Positions 60,362 through 64,000 of a DNA stretch of 64,000 bases are shown here, piece by piece; position 1 is the first letter of the stretch, and each line of letters opens with the position of its first letter. The notes under the pieces were generated by a model, which made no database searches, was not told where the DNA came from, and saw only the letters and a list, made by a program, of their open reading frames with translations. Source of the stretch: Coptis chinensis (lineage: Eukaryota > Streptophyta > Magnoliopsida > Ranunculales > Ranunculaceae); contig CM027379.1 of the NCBI GenBank assembly GCA_015680905.1, positions 28,352,501-28,416,500 on the forward strand, in the 5' to 3' direction. Position numbers and translations under genes: made by a program.

Positions 60362-62544
60362 TTAATTCACACAAGGAAGATTCTCCACATTCAAAGGGTT
60401 CAGATCACCACCCTCTACAGCACCAGAACTAGTAGCCTGATCAACAACAACTTCAGAAACATCTGACCCAGAAATAACAGGAGGAACAGCTGGAGCAACC
60501 GGTGGCACAACGACTTGGTCAGATGGCAGATCAAATGGTCTACTAGCATCTACACCAACATCTGCAGCAGACACTGTTGCAGCCCCACTTTCAACAGACA
60601 TCTTAAGGCGATCATACTTATCCAATGCCTCAATATAATTATCCATCAGCACGTAAACGTCACCACTCTCCACCGTGTCTACCAAGTCGTTATATGCAGT
60701 TTCAGCTCGTTCAGCAATGGAGCGCAGCCTCTTGCACTCATCGCTTTGCAGAATCTCCAGCTTTGCAGAATCCAGAGCGAGTTGCAACAGAGCCACTTTA
60801 CCACCCAACTACTGCACTTGACCCCTCAGCCTTGCAACATCCGTTCTCTGCACTTGCTGATCAACCACCAATCTGCTACAAGTTTGCTTGCTGACATCCA
60901 GCTCCTTCTTGTAACGGTCGGAGATAGATGTCATATCCTTCAGCTTCCTATACATTGCCAGAACCGAGCACACAAGATAACAAATATAGACATTAGAGTG
61001 GATCAAAATCAACAAGACCCAAAAAGAGCAAGCTCAGAACGGAAGAATACTCACATAGCACAACGACCGTTCCATCTCCACCAAGTTCACTTCCAGGCCC
61101 TTATTATCCAGCTTGTGCCTATCCCCGGCAAGCACAATACTCTCCAACAACGTCCCACCAACCAAAGGGGACTTGAAACTACAATCACCATTCACAACAA
61201 ACTTCGGCAACAAACTATAAGGGTCCTCATACGTAACCATTCTATCAAGGACAACACTGTCACTCTTCTTACTTGGATTCGTACTTTCTGACCCCTTGCC
61301 CTGCTCAGCAGCAGGCTCAGCCTCACTAACTTTCTTCTTTCCACGGGCCTCAGCCACCCCAGCATCATCAGCCAAATCAATCAGGTTCATCCTCTTTAGG
61401 GGAACCCGACTTGAAGACGCACAACCTTCAACAGAACCAGGTCGGTTTTCAGACTCAGATCGGGCCTTCTTAGCCCCCTCCGGCTCAACCACTTCGGAAT
61501 GCCTTTTCAGATTAGGCTTTCGGAACGAAGTAGGAGCATCACCCTCCTCACCAGCACTGCCACCTGCAGCACCACCAACACTTCCAGCACCCGCATCTCC
61601 AGAAGAGAAGCAGTTGGATGCAGAACGATCTGCATCACCAAAGGAGAAGTCGTTGGACACAGAGTGCCCTCCATCCCCCAACTCGGAACGTTGGGGTGCC
61701 AAATGATTTGCATCACCCAACTCAGAATGTTGGGATAACAAACGATTTGCGTCACCTAACTTAGGACGTCTGGAAGGCGTCACCCCTCCAACCGTCCTCA
61801 CCGCACCAGAACGGATTGTAATCTCTGTAAAAACAAACCAAATAAATCAGAACGTCCAAATTATAATTTATCATACACATTACGACCTATAACCAACGAC
61901 CTACCAGGAAATTGTACAACACGTTTATCAATCTCCAAACCAGGCGGGCAATATCTACCCACATCCAACAACGGCTTACGCCCCCATTCCTCCTTACTCA
62001 CCCCCACAATAACAGGAAACTTTCCCTTATAAACATGAAAACTAAAGTTCATAGCACCCGACCTCCTCACAACAAAGTGCTCCGTCACATCGTTTAAGCA
62101 GATGTTGTAGCCCCTATCATTCAACAAATCCAACACATGGAGAATCCTCCAACTGTTCCCTACGAGTTGACAGGGGGATTTCCCCAAAAAGTTCAAAACC
62201 TCCACAGTAAGACGGGAAAAGGGCAGCCTCATCCCAGCCTTCAATTGCCCATAACAAACAACTACTCCTCCACCCCAAGGAATGTAGTCGTTAGTATACA
62301 AATTCTTCTCCCCAGCTAGATTGTACATAGACAGATTGGATTTCACCCAACCAAACTCCTTTCTCAAAGCGGCATAACAATCCACCGACTTAGGCTTCCT
62401 CTCATCCACCGTCTCCAACGAGGAAGACGACGAAGCCTCATCACCACTACGAACCCTCTCCTCAACTTCTTCGTCACTTACCGTTCTCTCTCTCCATTTA
62501 CCAACTTCAATCTTACCACTAAAACTATCACTAGTCATAGACAT
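60362..62544 (-). pseudogene. Antisense multi-exon ORF of element D
   Basis: The first ATG (62544, MSMTSDSFSGKIEVGKW) opens exon 1, which runs to 61905 (CCTG|GTAGGT) and includes VVVCYGQLKAGMRLPFSRL and PCQLVGNSWRILHVLDLL, homologous to the element C antisense ORF. Exon 2 (61824-61055) has repeats of LSQHSELGDANHL type, a Lys/Arg patch and GDCSFKSPLVGGTLLESIVL, shared with element A. The last part (about 60990-60362) is helical (VLAMYRKLKDMTSISDRYKK), broken by one stop near 60809, and ends in an acidic, Pro/Val-rich tail. No AG is found at the expected third acceptor (CG instead), so splicing may be damaged. N-terminal similarity to the putative gypsy-type transposon family (PF04195) is inferred; function unknown. 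Confidence 0.65.
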
Positions 62545-62979
62545 TGCACAATCAAAGAAAGAAGGAAATCTCAAATTTCTAAAGTTAAAAACACAAACTT
62601 GATGGCAAGGGACGAGAAGTTATTTTTTTTTCTTTCTCTTTGCTTTCTTTCCTTTTCTTTCACTCTGGATTTTTTCCTTTTTTTCCTTTGGTTGAAAAGT
62701 GAACAAACAAAACGCTATTACATGTCAAAAACCCCCTCAACTGCCCAAACACCTTGAGACAATCAAAACGTTTCGTGTTCCCAAAAACTAAATCATTATA
62801 CGCCCACAAATCGCAGTAACTACGGGCCCACGAATCCAACGCAACAGTTCCCGCACATTCCCCGAAACCTAAATTCAAAACAAAATAGCTGTCAGACATG
62901 TGCTTTCAAACTTTACTTTTTAATCGTTCTCCTTCCACACAACAACTGCCCAAAGAACGAATAAAAATAAAGGGGGATG

Positions 62980-63410
62980 TGTAAGTACCCTCCGTTCTAC
63001 ACTACAGAGCACGTGTCCACATGGCAGGACGTCCTACTTTAGCTCGTCCCACAACATCAGATCGTACCAACGACCCAACAGCCAGGTCCTCACCAGCAGT
63101 AGTTACAACCATTCATGGAAAGATATCAACTAGCACAATCTTGGAGCTCAATTAACGTCATAATCAAGGAAACATTAACTTTGTAACAACATATTAATGG
63201 CGAGTCATCAAGATAGCACACAAGGTGGATCTGCAATCCATAACAGTTCAAGCACACATCTATAAATAGAGAGAGATGGACTACGTAAGGCTTGATTCAT
63301 GTTTACCCCGAGAAACTTGATACGTAGGCAACTCTTATCCCAAGAAGAGTGCAGCCATTCCCTATCCAACAAATCATCAGGTCGTAGTCCCAAAGTAACC
63401 AATATCTACA
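62980..63410 (+). repeat. 3' LTR of element D
   Basis: The 431-bp LTR begins TGTAAGTACCCTCCG, has the same TATA box and ends AATATCTACA, followed by the CCACG duplication. Confidence 0.9.
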
Positions 63411-63801
63411 CCACGTGTCCAGACTACAAGCAGGTCGTGCATACGACCTAAGGTCAGGTCGTCCAAACGACCTAGAAAACGTAACCGCTGCAAGCTGGTC
63501 AACAACATCATTAATGATAGATTATTACTTCGTAACGGAAGGAGTAAAAGCAATCATCAAGACAGCACAAAAGGGGGATCTACGCCTATAAAAGGAGGCG
63601 TCTTCTCCATTATCGGGGGAGGCTCACATTCTCTCTATCTCCAACTCAATCACTCAAAATGAACTACGTCTAATTTGATTCCAGTTCATTAGAGAACTGG
63701 ATATGTAGGCAACTCAGGGCACCGACCTGAGTTCAGTCAAGCATCTTATACAAATCCTTTTCTCCGAGATTGTAAGGTCCTGCCTAAATTGTACCTCTAC
63801 A
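63411..63801 (+). repeat. LTR of element E, remainder after the D insertion
   Basis: It continues the E LTR after CCACG. It holds two perfect stacked dyads (AGGTCGT, 4-nt loop, ACGACCT) at 63432-63449 and 63456-63473, a TATA box (GCCTATAAAAGG) near 63590 and the end CTCTACA at 63801. Confidence 0.8.
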
Positions 63802-63883
63802 TTGACGTCGTCTACCAATTCATCTTCTTGAGAAAAAACATTCACACCATTTTCTCAAGCCCACAAAACTTGGTAAAACCACC

Positions 63884-64000
63884 ATGGAAGAACAGTCAGC
63901 ATTCTTCCATTCAACTATCAATGTCAGCAAGCGAAAAGTTAGTGTTCTAAGAGATAAGTCTATATTCAACTATCTTTCATTTATACTAATCTTTAATCTT
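63884..64000 (+). CDS. Possible start of element E gag (partial)
   Basis: The ATG at 63884 (ATGGAAGAACAGTC) is at the same distance from the primer-binding site as the gag ATG of D. The frame is open to the window edge, but after about 10 codons it does not resemble gag of A or D, so a rearrangement or another insertion may begin here. Confidence 0.35.
   Translation, partial: MEEQSAFFHSTINVSKRKVSVLRDKSIFNYLSFILIFNL

Larger units (their letters stand above)
57248..63410 (+). mobile_element. Tat-type retrotransposon D, internally deleted, nested in the LTR of E
   Basis: The LTRs are 57248-57669 (422 bp) and 62980-63410 (431 bp); the 9-bp length difference is a deletion next to the start of the 5' copy. 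The duplication CCACG is at 57243-57247 and 63411-63415. Inside are a primer-binding site, gag remains, integrase without protease, RT or RNase H, a spacer with dyads, an antisense ORF, and the purine tract AAAGGGGGA before the 3' LTR. By eye the LTRs differ at about two dozen sites. D is related to A in gag and integrase. Confidence 0.9.
57207..64000 (+). mobile_element. Tat-type retrotransposon E (5' part; interrupted by D, 3' end outside window)
   Basis: The LTR starts TGTCAGTAACC at 57207, is interrupted at 57248 by element D, and resumes after the CCACG duplication to end CTCTACA at 63801. Without D it is about 427 bp, close to D's 431 bp. A primer-binding-site-like TGACGTCGTCTACC begins at 63803 and a gag-like ATG lies at 63884. 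The left flank is the kinase domain of the receptor pseudogene; the 3' end is not in view. Confidence 0.8.

Noticed and set aside
60515..61291. 258-aa plus-strand frame in element D as a sense gene
   Set aside because: It is the shadow of the antisense ORF, has no recognisable similarity and has the low-complexity composition of a reverse frame.

Overview
This window is nuclear DNA of a flowering plant, probably a eudicot. It has short AT-rich introns, two ordinary intron-rich plant genes on the minus strand (a KIN-12 kinesin and an OSB-type organellar single-stranded-DNA-binding protein), remnants of LRR-XII receptor kinases, and more than half of its length in LTR retrotransposons and DNA transposons. 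I see no bacterial or organellar genes, no rRNA or tRNA gene and no CRISPR array.

Layout, left to right. (1) 1-15603: a minus-strand Ty3/gypsy element of the Tat type ('A'); its 3' LTR lies off the left edge. Order on the minus strand: LTR (15141-15603), primer-binding site, gag, protease, RT, RNase H, integrase, then a tandem-repeat spacer and, on the opposite strand, two copies of an extra ORF. A 5.8-kb CACTA transposon (5705-11473, GTA target duplication) sits in its RNase H region. (2) 16270-28583: a second, diverged Tat-type element ('C', plus strand) with both LTRs, gag-pol full of stops, two tandem arrays, a 1.3-kb hAT-like insertion (22717-24040, 8-bp target duplication) and an antisense multi-exon ORF. 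C interrupts the 5' end of an LRR receptor-kinase pseudogene whose remainder (28584-28839) abuts a 207-bp Mutator-like MITE with a 9-bp duplication. (3) 29422-37509: KIN-12 kinesin gene, 15 exons, predicted 1157 aa. (4) 39679-43981: OSB gene, 9 exons, predicted 451 aa, with one GC-AG intron. (5) 43982-49305: AT-rich intergenic DNA with small TE debris. (6) 49690-57206: a second LRR-XII receptor-kinase pseudogene, split by a Ty1/copia element (50789-56098, ACAAT duplication) and cut in the kinase domain by Tat element 'E' (from 57207). (7) 57248-63410: Tat element 'D', nested in the LTR of E (CCACG duplication); D has lost protease, RT and RNase H but keeps an antisense ORF. E resumes at 63416 and runs off the right edge.

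The kinesin and OSB genes are the only apparently intact host genes. The transposons form a layered history: receptor kinase, then copia and E, then D inside E; receptor kinase, then C, then hAT inside C; A, then CACTA inside A. All three Tat elements with visible 3' regions share one architecture: sense gag-pol, then a tandem-repeat spacer with inverted symmetry, then a convergent, intron-containing antisense ORF. The repeat sequences differ between elements while the antisense protein is recognisably homologous.

All exon coordinates were read by eye from splice motifs and reading-frame continuity, without transcript support.
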